From: Massilia sp. UBA2604 | Lineage (GTDB): Bacteria > Pseudomonadota > Gammaproteobacteria > Burkholderiales > Burkholderiaceae_D | DNA: 30,373 nt | Assembly (NCBI GenBank): GCA_002339265.1 | Contig: DDKG01000317.1 | Span: 1 to 30,373 of the forward strand | Direction of reading: 5' to 3' | Part shown: positions 6,388-13,882 of the stretch, piece by piece | How positions within the stretch are numbered: position 1 is the stretch's first letter | Layout of the letters: each line of letters opens with the position of its first letter | The notes under the pieces: model-generated | What the model was told of the DNA's origin: nothing | Databases searched by the model: none | Seen by the model: the letters and a program-made list of their open reading frames with translations, nothing else | Position numbers and translations under genes: made by a program

Positions 6388-8703
6388 TCAGCGCCCGATC
6401 TTCTCCAGCTTGGCGATCGACAGGTCGAGCACCTTCATGCCGGCCGATCCGAAATTGATCTGGGCCCGCGCCGCGCCGGCGCCGCCTTCGATATTGACGA
6501 TCACGCCTTCGCCGAACTTGGCGTGCGACACCGATTCACCCACGCGCCAGCCCGTGCCGTTGCCGGACTTCTGCGTGATCTGCTGCGCGATCTTGTTGTC
6601 GCTGCCGCCGTCGCGGAACTTGGCGTCGTCCCAGGCCGTCGTCTGCTTGCGGCCCGCGAACCAGGCGGTCTGCACGCGCGGCGACAGCCACTTGAGCGCT
6701 TCCTCGGGCAACTCGTCGAAGAAGCGCGACTTCATGTTGAAGCGGGTCTGACCGTGCAGCATGCGCTGCTGGGTAAAGCTCATGTACAGGCGCCGGCGCG
6801 CGCGCGTGATCGCCACGTACATCAGGCGCCGTTCCTCGTCCACGCCATCAAGCTCGCGCGCGCTGCTCTCGTGCGGGAACAGGCCTTCTTCGAGGCCGGT
6901 GATGAAGACCGCATCGAATTCCAGGCCCTTGGCCGAGTGCACCGTCATCAGCTGCAATGCCTCTTGCCCGGCCTGGGCCTGGGCGTCGCCCGCCTCGAGC
7001 GAGGCGTGCGACAGGAAGGCGGACAAGGGCGACATCACGGTCGGCAGCGGCGCGCCGCCGTCGATGACCTCGATACCGTCCTGGTAGACCACGGCCTCGC
7101 CGGCCTGGGCCTGCGATGGCGGCCCGAGGTGCGCCGGTGCGCCGATGCCGAAGCCCTCTTCTTGCACGAACTGGGTCGCGGCGTTGACCATCTGCTCCAG
7201 GTTTTCGATGCGGTCGGCGCCTTCCTTCTCGTTGGCGTAATGCGTGAGCAGGGTGCTGCGCTCGAGCACCACGCGCACCAGTTCCGGCAACGGCAGTTGC
7301 TGGGTCTCGAAGCGCGCGCCTTCGATCAGTTTCACGAAGGCGCCCAGCGAGGTGCCGGCCTTGCCGGTCATGTAAGGCACGGCCGCGTACAGCGAAATGC
7401 CGTAGCTGTCGGCCGCCATCTGCAGCTGCTCGATCGAGCGCGCGCCGATGCCGCGTGTCGGGAAATTCACCACGCGCAGGAAGGCCGAATCGTTGTGCGG
7501 ATTGTCCATCAGCTGCAGGTAGGCGATGGCGTGCTTGACCTCGGCGCGCTGGAAGTAGCGCAGGCCGCCGTAGACGGTGTAAGGCAGGCCGGCCGCGAAC
7601 AGTGCGTGCTCGATCACGCGGCTCTGGGCATTGCTGCGGTACAGAATCGCGATCTCGTTGCGCGGCATGCCCTCGTTCATGAGGCTTTTCGCCTCTTCGA
7701 TGATCCACTGCGCTTCTTCGAGGTCGGACGAGGCCTCATAGACGCGCACTGGCTCGCCCTGCCCCGCATCCGTACGCAGGTTCTTGCCCAGGCGCTTGGT
7801 GTTATTGGCGATCAGGTAGTTGGCGCTGTCGAGGATGTGGCCGTGCGAGCGGTAGTTCTGCTCCAGCTTGATCAGGTTCTTGACCTGGTAGTCGCGCTCG
7901 AAGGCCGACATATTGCCGACGTTGGCGCCGCGGAAGGCATAGATGCTCTGGTCGTCGTCGCCCACGGCGAAGATGGCGCCGCCGCCAGTCTCACCCTGCC
8001 CCGCCAGCAATTTCAGCAAGTTGTATTGCAGATCATTGGTATCCTGGAACTCGTCGACCAGGATGTGGCGGAAACGCATCTGGTAGTGATGGCGCAGCGG
8101 GCCGTTGCGCGCCAGCAGTTCATACGAACGCAGCAGCAGCTCGGCGAAATCGACGACGCCCTCGCGCTGGCACTGTTGATCGTACAGCTCATACAGCTCG
8201 ACCATGCGGCGCTCGATCGGATCGTAGGCCTCGACTTGCGAGGCGCGCAGGCCCTGGTCCTTGGCGTTGTTGATGAAGTACATCAGGTTCTTGGCCGGGT
8301 ACTTCTCGTCGTCGACATTGTGCGCCTTGAGCATGCGCTTGATGAGCGACAGCTGGTCTTGCGAGTCGAGGATCTGGAAGGTCTGCGGCAGCGCGGCGTC
8401 GCGGTAGTGCGTGCGCAGCAGCCGGTTGCAGAGGCCGTGGAAGGTGCCGATCCACATGCCGCGCGTATTAATCGGCAGCATGGCCGACAAGCGCGTGAGC
8501 ATCTCCTTCGCCGCCTTGTTCGTGAACGTCACCGCCATGATGCCGGCCGGCGACACCTGGTTGGTCTGGATCAGCCAGGCGATGCGCGTGGTCAGCACGC
8601 GCGTCTTGCCGGAACCGGCCCCGGCAAGAATCAGCGCGCTCTGCGAAGGCAGTGTAACCGCGGCAAGTTGTTCTGGATTGAGGTTGTGAAGAAGGGTCTG
8701 CAT
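6388..8703 (-). CDS. uvrD: DNA helicase II (UvrD/PcrA-type superfamily 1A helicase)
   Basis: 3'-5' DNA helicase for nucleotide excision and mismatch repair. 771 residues, normal for the family. Helicase motifs in order: Walker A AGAGSGKT (27-34, K33), TFTNKAA, GTFHG, VDEFQDTN, VGDDDQSIYAFRG, LEQNYRS, MTVHSAKGLEFD and VAITRARR. The C terminus (GESVSHAKFGEGVIVNIEG to the end) is the Tudor-like segment of UvrD/PcrA, which separates it from Rep. The ATG at 8703 gives the family N terminus MQTLLHNLNPEQLAAV; an open frame continues upstream to 9087 but only as a shadow of the neighbouring gene. No Shine-Dalgarno is visible; TATAAT ends 7 bases before the ATG, suggesting a leaderless mRNA, and a LexA-like box overlaps the promoter. 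Confidence 0.96.
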   Translation of the reverse strand: MQTLLHNLNPEQLAAVTLPSQSALILAGAGSGKTRVLTTRIAWLIQTNQVSPAGIMAVTFTNKAAKEMLTRLSAMLPINTRGMWIGTFHGLCNRLLRTHYRDAALPQTFQILDSQDQLSLIKRMLKAHNVDDEKYPAKNLMYFINNAKDQGLRASQVEAYDPIERRMVELYELYDQQCQREGVVDFAELLLRSYELLARNGPLRHHYQMRFRHILVDEFQDTNDLQYNLLKLLAGQGETGGGAIFAVGDDDQSIYAFRGANVGNMSAFERDYQVKNLIKLEQNYRSHGHILDSANYLIANNTKRLGKNLRTDAGQGEPVRVYEASSDLEEAQWIIEEAKSLMNEGMPRNEIAILYRSNAQSRVIEHALFAAGLPYTVYGGLRYFQRAEVKHAIAYLQLMDNPHNDSAFLRVVNFPTRGIGARSIEQLQMAADSYGISLYAAVPYMTGKAGTSLGAFVKLIEGARFETQQLPLPELVRVVLERSTLLTHYANEKEGADRIENLEQMVNAATQFVQEEGFGIGAPAHLGPPSQAQAGEAVVYQDGIEVIDGGAPLPTVMSPLSAFLSHASLEAGDAQAQAGQEALQLMTVHSAKGLEFDAVFITGLEEGLFPHESSARELDGVDEERRLMYVAITRARRRLYMSFTQQRMLHGQTRFNMKSRFFDELPEEALKWLSPRVQTAWFAGRKQTTAWDDAKFRDGGSDNKIAQQITQKSGNGTGWRVGESVSHAKFGEGVIVNIEGGAGAARAQINFGSAGMKVLDLSIAKLEKIGR

Positions 8704-8709
8704 GCGGCC

Positions 8710-8744
8710 ATTATACCGCCGCGATCTACTGTATGCCCATCCAG
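8710..8744 (-). promoter_or_regulatory. uvrD promoter with LexA-like SOS box
   Basis: On the minus strand TATAAT (8715-8710) follows TGGGCA (8739-8734, 4/6 to TTGACA) with an 18-bp spacer. CTGTATGCCCATCCAG at 8729-8744 fits the CTGT-N8-ACAG LexA consensus at 7 of 8 fixed positions and covers the -35, so LexA would block RNA polymerase. E. coli uvrD is SOS-controlled, which agrees. The expected start point is the A of the ATG. Confidence 0.65.
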
Positions 8745-8756
8745 TTTGGCTGCGGT

Positions 8757-9188
8757 TTAGACGCGCCGGATCAACATGGCAACATTGATCTCGTCGTCGG
8801 CGCGCACGACGACCCGCTGGCCGACCACGGCGGTGCGTATCGGCGCCGCCAGCACCACATCGCCACTGGTCAGCCTGGTCAGCACACGCAGGTTGCCCTG
8901 ATAGTCCGCGCGCACGATCGTGAACTCCAGGTTCCACGGCGTGTCGCCATGCACGCCGCTCAGCTTGATGCGCTCGGCATTCTGCGCGACCACGACCGGC
9001 TTGCTGACCTCGCCGAACAGGTCCAGCTTGAGGGCGACTTCGAATCCGGTATGGTGGTTGGTGTGACCGATCCCGGCCGGCGGCCATGGCCGGGCTTGCA
9101 CCGCGGCGCTGGCCATTCCCGCCACGACGGCAGCAGGCAGGGCGAGGCAGAGTCGACGGCGCTTGCCGTTGGTGGATGGTGCGCTCAT
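8757..9188 (-). CDS. Secreted protein of unknown function
   Basis: 143 residues from the ATG at 9188, chosen because GGAAAG lies about 8 nt upstream; an in-frame GTG at 9212 is less likely. The N terminus has a basic patch (KRRR) and a hydrophobic stretch LCLALPAAVVAGMASAAVQA, so it is exported, with cleavage expected after VQA. The mature part looks like a small beta-rich domain (alternating hydrophobic segments, e.g. ALKLDLFGEVSKPVVVA and NLEFTIVRA). I do not recognise a characterised family. It lies 53 bp upstream of uvrD on the same strand, with the uvrD promoter in between, so the two need not be cotranscribed. The distribution of charged and hydrophobic residues supports a real gene. 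Confidence 0.7.
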   Translation of the reverse strand: MSAPSTNGKRRRLCLALPAAVVAGMASAAVQARPWPPAGIGHTNHHTGFEVALKLDLFGEVSKPVVVAQNAERIKLSGVHGDTPWNLEFTIVRADYQGNLRVLTRLTSGDVVLAAPIRTAVVGQRVVVRADDEINVAMLIRRV

Positions 9189-9272
9189 GGCGTTATCTTT
9201 CCAGGAAGTCACGGTGATTCCATCCTCGCATCTTGCTGCGCGGATGACAATGCGGCGCGCATGAAATGCTTC

Positions 9273-9674
9273 TTATCCTTCCGAGCGCGTCTTCTGGTAC
9301 TGCGGCAAGCCGTCCTGCAGCTTCAGCCAGCTCAGCCGGCTGCGCACGAAGGTATGGTCGGCCGGCGGCACCAGTTCGGGATCGTCCAGGCTGGCGGTGG
9401 CGAGGTCGATCTCGTCGGGCCAACGTTCGTCATGCCAGGTGAGCGTGGTGCCGCAGGCTGGACAAAAACTGCGCACGGCGTGCTCGCTGGAGCGAAATCG
9501 TTGCGGCGCGCTAGCGGTCCAGTGCAGGCTGGTCGTCCGGACGCTGAACCAGGCGAAGGCTGGGGCGCCCGAGGCCTTGCGGCAATCAAGGCAATGGCAC
9601 AGCGTACTGTTGAATGGTTCACCGCGCGCCTCGTAGCGCACCGCCCCGCAGAAGCATCCGCCTTGCAAGCTCAT
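9273..9674 (-). CDS. GFA-family zinc protein (CENP-V/Gfa-like)
   Basis: 133-residue member of the glutathione-dependent formaldehyde-activating (GFA) fold. Zinc ligands are visible in order: CFCGAV near the N terminus, CHCLDCRK and CPACGTTL. Despite the family name, many members have no shown role in formaldehyde metabolism, so the function here is open; the glutathione-dependent formaldehyde dehydrogenase at 16774-17880 is 7 kb away and not linked as an operon. The ATG at 9674 is chosen over an upstream in-frame start (9737) because GGGAGA lies just before it and the family begins MSLQGGCFCGAV. A TACAAT at 9689-9694 (minus strand) may be its -10. Confidence 0.9.
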   Translation of the reverse strand: MSLQGGCFCGAVRYEARGEPFNSTLCHCLDCRKASGAPAFAWFSVRTTSLHWTASAPQRFRSSEHAVRSFCPACGTTLTWHDERWPDEIDLATASLDDPELVPPADHTFVRSRLSWLKLQDGLPQYQKTRSEG

Positions 9675-9912
9675 CTGATTCTCCCGTGATTGTAATTGCT
9701 CGGATTTCACATAGGAAATCACATTAACATCGCGCAACTTCTCCCAAATTGGATTTCCCAGCCGCGCGCCCCTCTCTTGTCTTTTCGCTTATTTTAATGA
9801 CAGATTCGCGACAAGGTCGCGAACCCCGTCGCATGTGCATTCATTCGAGTCCAGGCGTGTCGGCCAGCCAACGTGCCGGCGCCGCGTCCGGGCGAAACCT
9901 AAGGAGAAGACT

Positions 9913-10458
9913 ATGTTGGGTCGTGTAGTTACCGTGGCCGCACTGGCCGTCGGCGGCGCAATGCTGTCGAAAAAATTGAAGCAGAACCGTGGCTTTGGCG
10001 CGAGCTCGTCGATCGTCGAGACGATCGAAGTCAACGTTCCTGTCCGCACCGCCTACAACCAGTTCACCCAGTTCGAAGACTTCCCGCAATTCATGAAGAG
10101 CGTGAAAGAAATTCGCCAGCTGGACGACAAGCACCTGCACTGGAAGGCCAACGTGGCCGGCGAAGACAAGGAATGGGATGCCGAGATCACCGAGCAAATC
10201 CCGGACAACCGCATCGCCTGGCGCAGCGTCACCGGCGTCAAGAACGGCGGCGTGGTCACCTTCCACAAGATCTCGGATACCGTCACCCGCATCGCGCTGC
10301 AGATGGACTACGAGCCGGAAGGCCCGTTGGAAACCCTGGGCGACGCCCTGGGCGCCGTGCGCATGGAAGCGCGCTCGAACCTGGCCAACTTCAAGGAACT
10401 GCTGGAGAAACGCGGCACCGAGACCGGCGGCTGGCGCGGGAAGATCGATCAGCATTGA
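9913..10458 (+). CDS. SRPBCC / cyclase-dehydrase family protein
   Basis: 181 residues. A hydrophobic N-terminal stretch (LGRVVTVAALAVGGAMLS) is followed by a basic, low-complexity linker and, from about residue 35, a START-like ligand-binding domain (SIVETIEVNVPVRTAYNQF, FEDFPQFMKSVKEI, IPDNRIAWRS). Such proteins bind hydrophobic ligands or lipids; no substrate can be named. The start at 9913 has AAGGAGA 5 nt upstream and is clearly better than the longer frame from 9835. A short palindrome spans the stop codon (10445-10462). The gene stands alone between a GFA protein and a MarR regulator. The N-terminal segment suggests membrane association. Confidence 0.88.
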   Translation: MLGRVVTVAALAVGGAMLSKKLKQNRGFGASSSIVETIEVNVPVRTAYNQFTQFEDFPQFMKSVKEIRQLDDKHLHWKANVAGEDKEWDAEITEQIPDNRIAWRSVTGVKNGGVVTFHKISDTVTRIALQMDYEPEGPLETLGDALGAVRMEARSNLANFKELLEKRGTETGGWRGKIDQH

Positions 10459-10564
10459 TCGACGATCGTCCCTGAACCGGGACGCCTGCGCCAAGCGCTA
10501 CGCTGACATTAGCCGCTAGCGTCAGCACGTCGCCCCCGCCCTCGCCGGGCGCCTTGGCGGGGGC
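10445..10564 (+). terminator. Series of hairpins after the SRPBCC gene
   Basis: Three inverted repeats: TCGATCA/TGATCGA (10445-10462, spanning the stop codon), an imperfect one around CTGACATTAG/CTAGCGTCAG (10503-10525), and GCCCCCGCC/GGCGGGGGC (10532-10564). None has a T run, so intrinsic termination is uncertain; they may stabilise the 3' end of the mRNA. Confidence 0.4.
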
Positions 10565-10620
10565 CCAAGTCATTTGCGCAGCCTGGTCTGCATGCGCTAT
10601 CTCGTGCTGGCAAGACTTGG

Positions 10621-10640
10621 ATTCCCGCCTCCGCGGGAAT
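10621..10640. repeat. dRS3-like 20-bp inverted repeat
   Basis: ATTCCCGCCTCCGCGGGAAT: 8-bp arms around a 4-base centre. It fits the ATTCCC-N8-GGGAAT pattern known as dRS3 in Neisseria. A 12-base near-repeat (AAGCTAACTC) appears twice just after it, at about 10650 and 10667. Intergenic, between the SRPBCC gene and the MarR gene. Confidence 0.7.
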
Positions 10641-10682
10641 GACGTTTTTAAGCTAACTCGCTTTTCAAGCTAACTCACAGAT

Positions 10683-11171
10683 CTAAGGCCGACGGCTGTT
10701 CACCGCCTTCGTCGTCGCCGGCAACTCCACCCTCTCCACCGGCGTCGCCTGCGCCGCAATGAATCCCTCCAGCGCCTGCGACAGGTCGTCGACGACCTGG
10801 CTGCCATACGCTGCCTCGATCAATTTGTACTGCTGCTCGATCAGCGGCGCAATCTCGTCGATCAGCTTGTCCCCCTTCGGCGCCAGCCGCACCCAGATGC
10901 GGCGCTGGTCGGCCGCCACGCGCTGGCGCTCGATCAGGCCCAGCTCTTCCATGCGCGACAGCACGCCGGTCATGCTCGGGCTCAGGATCTGGCACAGGTC
11001 GCACATCTCGCGCGGCTCGAGCTGTCCGTGCTCGTCCAGCACGCGCAGGATGCGCCATTGTTGCTCGGTCACGCCGAAGTGATTGAGGATGGGGCGAAAA
11101 TGCGACATCAACGATTCGCGCGCCTTCAGGAAAAGCTGGGGCAGATTGCGGTGTGTGATACGGCGGGCCAA
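10683..11171 (-). CDS. MarR-family regulator (HpaR-like)
   Basis: 162 residues from the TTG at 11171. The protein has the MarR winged helix (LTEQQWRILRVL-like segment, then LEPREMCDLCQILSPSMTGVLSRMEELGLIER and the wing ADQRRIWVRL), and HRNLPQLFLKARESLMSHFRPIL near the start is typical of HpaR, the repressor of homoprotocatechuate catabolism. TTG 11171 is preferred because GGAG lies 6 nt upstream and the HpaR-like part begins right after it; a longer in-frame TTG start at 11222 adds 17 residues without a ribosome binding site. No hpa catabolic genes are nearby, so the HpaR label is similarity only. It faces away from the bestrophin gene across palindromic sites at 11233-11270, likely its operator. 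Confidence 0.85.
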   Translation of the reverse strand: MARRITHRNLPQLFLKARESLMSHFRPILNHFGVTEQQWRILRVLDEHGQLEPREMCDLCQILSPSMTGVLSRMEELGLIERQRVAADQRRIWVRLAPKGDKLIDEIAPLIEQQYKLIEAAYGSQVVDDLSQALEGFIAAQATPVERVELPATTKAVNSRRP

Positions 11172-11232
11172 TGAATGCTCCGTGTTAAGTATGGCTACAA
11201 CAAAATGGTCGCGTGAATACAAGTTCTTGACT

Positions 11233-11270
11233 TACTAAGATAGTAGTGATTAACTACGAATATATTAGTG
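11233..11270. promoter_or_regulatory. AT-rich overlapping palindromes between marR-like and bestrophin genes
   Basis: TACTA-AGA-TAGTA (11233-11245) overlaps GTAGT-GATTA-ACTAC (11243-11257), followed by another TTAGTG half-site (11265-11270). Recurrent TAGT/ACTA half-sites at close spacing suit a MarR dimer, and the position between divergent genes suits control of both. The region is much richer in A/T than its surroundings and probably also holds the two promoters. Confidence 0.6.
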
Positions 11271-11316
11271 AGTTTTCCTTGACTCCGTCTATTTTTTTGC
11301 GAATGCGGTCGGTACC

Positions 11317-12258
11317 GTGATTATCCGAGAGCGCCCTTCCGGGCTCAAGCTGTTCCTCCTGTTGCGCGGTTCGGTCCTGCCCCGCATCCTGCCTACCCTG
11401 CTGGTCAATATTGCGGTGGCGACCCTGGTCACCTGGTCGCACGGCGACCTGTGGGACCTCAAGATCACCCTCACCACGATTCCCTTCACGCTGATCGGGC
11501 TGCCGATCGCGATCTTCCTCGGTTTTCGCAATAATTCCGCCTACGACCGCTTCTGGGAAGGCCGCAAGCTGTGGGGCGAGCTGGTGCTGCGCTGCCGGAA
11601 CCTGGCGCGCCAGGCCACGAGCCTGATCGACGATCCCCGGCCTGCACTTGCAATTAATGGCTTGCAGGATACACGGGTTCGCATCATCTACCGCGCGATT
11701 GCGTTTGTCCACGCGCTGCGCGACCACCTGCGCGACCAGCCGGCGTCGGCGAACCTGGCCACCTTCCTGCTGCCGGACGAGTACGCAGACATGGCGCGCG
11801 CCCGCAACAAGCCCGACAGCCTGATGCGCCACATGGGCGCCGACCTGCAGCGCTGCATCAGGGAGGGGCGCATCGAAGCCTGCCTGGCGGCCAACATCGA
11901 CAACACGCTGTCGGCGCTGACCGCCGCCGCCGCGTCGTGCGAGCGCATCAAGAACACACCCATTCCCTATTCGTACACGCTGCTGCTGCACCGCACCGCC
12001 TATATCTACTGCTTCCTGCTGCCCTTCGGCCTGGTCGACTCGATCGGTTTCATGACGCCATTCGTGGTCGCCATCGTGGCCTATACCTTCTTCGGCCTGG
12101 ACGCGCTGGGCGACGAGCTGGAAGAGCCGTTCGGCACCGAACCCAACGACCTGCCGCTGGACGCCATCTGCCGCGCCATCGAGATCGACCTGCGCAATGC
12201 GCTGCGCGACGAACACGTGCCGCCGCCGCTGCAGCCGATCGACTACTGCCTGACCTGA
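11317..12258 (+). CDS. Bestrophin-family (YneE-like) membrane channel protein
   Basis: 313-residue homologue of bestrophin anion/cation channels in the inner membrane. Family landmarks: RPSGLKLFLLLRGSVLPRI at the start, TIPFTLIGLPIAIFLGFRNNSAYDRFWEGRKLWGE (the most conserved stretch), a second pair of hydrophobic helices around 225-265 and the acidic segment DALGDELEEPFGTEPNDLPLD. Bacterial members such as KpBest conduct cations; which ion moves here cannot be told. The start is GTG at 11317, which gives the family N terminus, though no good Shine-Dalgarno precedes it. Divergent from the MarR regulator and 48 bp before the CoA-transferase. Confidence 0.92.
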   Translation: MIIRERPSGLKLFLLLRGSVLPRILPTLLVNIAVATLVTWSHGDLWDLKITLTTIPFTLIGLPIAIFLGFRNNSAYDRFWEGRKLWGELVLRCRNLARQATSLIDDPRPALAINGLQDTRVRIIYRAIAFVHALRDHLRDQPASANLATFLLPDEYADMARARNKPDSLMRHMGADLQRCIREGRIEACLAANIDNTLSALTAAAASCERIKNTPIPYSYTLLLHRTAYIYCFLLPFGLVDSIGFMTPFVVAIVAYTFFGLDALGDELEEPFGTEPNDLPLDAICRAIEIDLRNALRDEHVPPPLQPIDYCLT

Positions 12259-12306
12259 CCATAGAGAAAAGCAAAGCCACACCAAGTCCAAACCTGAGGA
12301 GCACGC

Positions 12307-13830
12307 ATGCATCACGACCACCACCTTGCCCACGACCGCGTCCGCCTGCCGCAGCTGCGCGAACGCATTACCAGCGCTGCCCATGCGGCCGAATGGATCC
12401 AGGACGGCATGACCGTCGGCACCAGCGGTTTTACCCGCGCCGGCGACGCCAAGGCGGTGCCGCTGGCGCTGGCCGAACGCGCGCGCACCGCGCCGCTGTC
12501 GATTACCCTGATCACCGGCGCCTCGCTCGGCGGTGAGACCGACGCGGCGCTGACCCAGGCCGGCGCGCTGGCGCGCCGCATGCCGTTCCAGACCGATCCC
12601 ACCTTGCGCGCCGCGATCAACCGCGGTGAAGTCATGTTCACCGACCAGCACCTGTCCGAGACCGTCGAGCTGCTGCGCACGCGCCAGCTCGCGCCGGTCG
12701 ACGTCGCCATCATCGAGGCGATCGCCATCACCGAGAGCGGCGCCATCATCCCGACCACCTCGGTCGGCAACAGCGCCAGCTTCGCGATCCTGGCCGACAA
12801 GGTGATCGTCGAGATCAACCTCTCCCAGTCGCCGGCGCTCGAGGGCCTGCACGACATCTTCATCCCCAGGCACCGTCCGCAGCGCGAGCCGATGCCTTTG
12901 ACGAACGTCAGCGACCGCATCGGCACCACGGCGATCGTTATTCCGCCCGAGAAGATCGTGGCCATCGTGATGACCGAGAAGCACGACAGCGCCTCCACCA
13001 TCCAGCCGCCGGACGCCGACACCGCCGCCATCGCCGGCCACCTGACCGCTTTCTTCAACGCCGAGATTGCCGCCGGGCGCCTGACGGAAAAGCTGATGCC
13101 GATCCAGGCCGGCATCGGCACCATCGCCAACGCCGTGCTGGCGGGCCTGATCGACGGCCCGTTCAAGGGGCTCTCCATGTATTCGGAAGTGCTGCAGGAT
13201 TCGACCTTCGACCTGTTCGACGCCGGCAAGCTCGATTTCGCCTCGGGGTCGTCGATCACGCTGTCCGAGGACAAAGGCCGGCAGGTGTTCGCCGAGCTGG
13301 AAAAGTACAAGGAGCGCCTGGTCCTGCGTCCGCAGGAAGTGAGCAACCATCCCGAAGTCATCCGCCGCCTTGGGCTCATCGCCATCAACACGGCGCTCGA
13401 GTTCGACATCTACGGCAACATCAACTCGACCCACGTGGGGGGCACCCACATGATGAACGGCATCGGCGGCTCGGGCGACTTCGCGCGCAACGCCTATCTA
13501 TCTGTATTCGCGACCAAGTCGACCGCCAAGGGCGGCAAGATCTCGAGCATCGTGCCGATGGTCTCGCACGTCGACCACACCGAGCACGACGTCGACATCG
13601 TGGTGACCGAGGTCGGCCTGGCCGACCTGCGCGGCCTGGCCCCGCGCGAACGGGCGCAGCGCATCATCGAGCATTGCGTGGCCGAGCCATATAAACAGAT
13701 GCTGCGCGACTACGTCGAGGAAGCGAATGGGCTCGGCGGCCACACGCCGCACGTGCTGGAAAAGGCGTATTCGTGGCACGTGCGGTATCGCGAAACGGGA
13801 TCCATGTTGCCGGTTTCGGATCAAACCTGA
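12307..13830 (+). CDS. Succinyl-CoA:acetate CoA-transferase / acetyl-CoA hydrolase family
   Basis: 507-residue class I CoA-transferase of the AarC/Ach1 type, moving CoA between succinyl-CoA (or other acyl-CoA) and acetate in the cytoplasm. The catalytic glutamate is E294 in MYSEVLQDS, the same number as in Acetobacter AarC, and the glycine-rich segment GGTHMMNGIGGSGDFARNAY (about 379-398) is intact, so it should be active. The call of transferase rather than hydrolase follows the family and is not proven by sequence. GAGGAG at 12296-12301 precedes the ATG. It follows the bestrophin gene by 48 bp and may be cotranscribed with it. A 14-bp-stem hairpin begins 10 bp after its stop. Confidence 0.93.
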   Translation: MHHDHHLAHDRVRLPQLRERITSAAHAAEWIQDGMTVGTSGFTRAGDAKAVPLALAERARTAPLSITLITGASLGGETDAALTQAGALARRMPFQTDPTLRAAINRGEVMFTDQHLSETVELLRTRQLAPVDVAIIEAIAITESGAIIPTTSVGNSASFAILADKVIVEINLSQSPALEGLHDIFIPRHRPQREPMPLTNVSDRIGTTAIVIPPEKIVAIVMTEKHDSASTIQPPDADTAAIAGHLTAFFNAEIAAGRLTEKLMPIQAGIGTIANAVLAGLIDGPFKGLSMYSEVLQDSTFDLFDAGKLDFASGSSITLSEDKGRQVFAELEKYKERLVLRPQEVSNHPEVIRRLGLIAINTALEFDIYGNINSTHVGGTHMMNGIGGSGDFARNAYLSVFATKSTAKGGKISSIVPMVSHVDHTEHDVDIVVTEVGLADLRGLAPRERAQRIIEHCVAEPYKQMLRDYVEEANGLGGHTPHVLEKAYSWHVRYRETGSMLPVSDQT

Positions 13831-13839
13831 TCAATGACC

Positions 13840-13870
13840 GTGGGGTGGACGGCCTTGCCGTCCACCCCAC
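13840..13870. repeat. REP-like hairpin, third copy of the GTGGACGGC stem
   Basis: GTGGGGTGGACGGC (13840-13853), loop CTT, GCCGTCCACCCCAC (13857-13870): a perfect 14-bp stem that contains the 9-bp stem of the two hairpins in 6219-6358. It lies between two convergent genes and could end transcription from both sides, though no T run follows. Confidence 0.8.
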
Positions 13871-13882
13871 AATGACGTTCGT

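Noticed and set aside
8704..9087. N-terminal extension of the uvrD frame
   Set aside because: Overlaps the secreted-protein gene in another frame, is Arg/Gly-rich and lacks family similarity; the helicase begins at MQTLLHNLNPEQ.
11254..13449. 731-codon minus-strand open frame opposite bestrophin and CoA-transferase
   Set aside because: Shadow of two well-recognised plus-strand genes.
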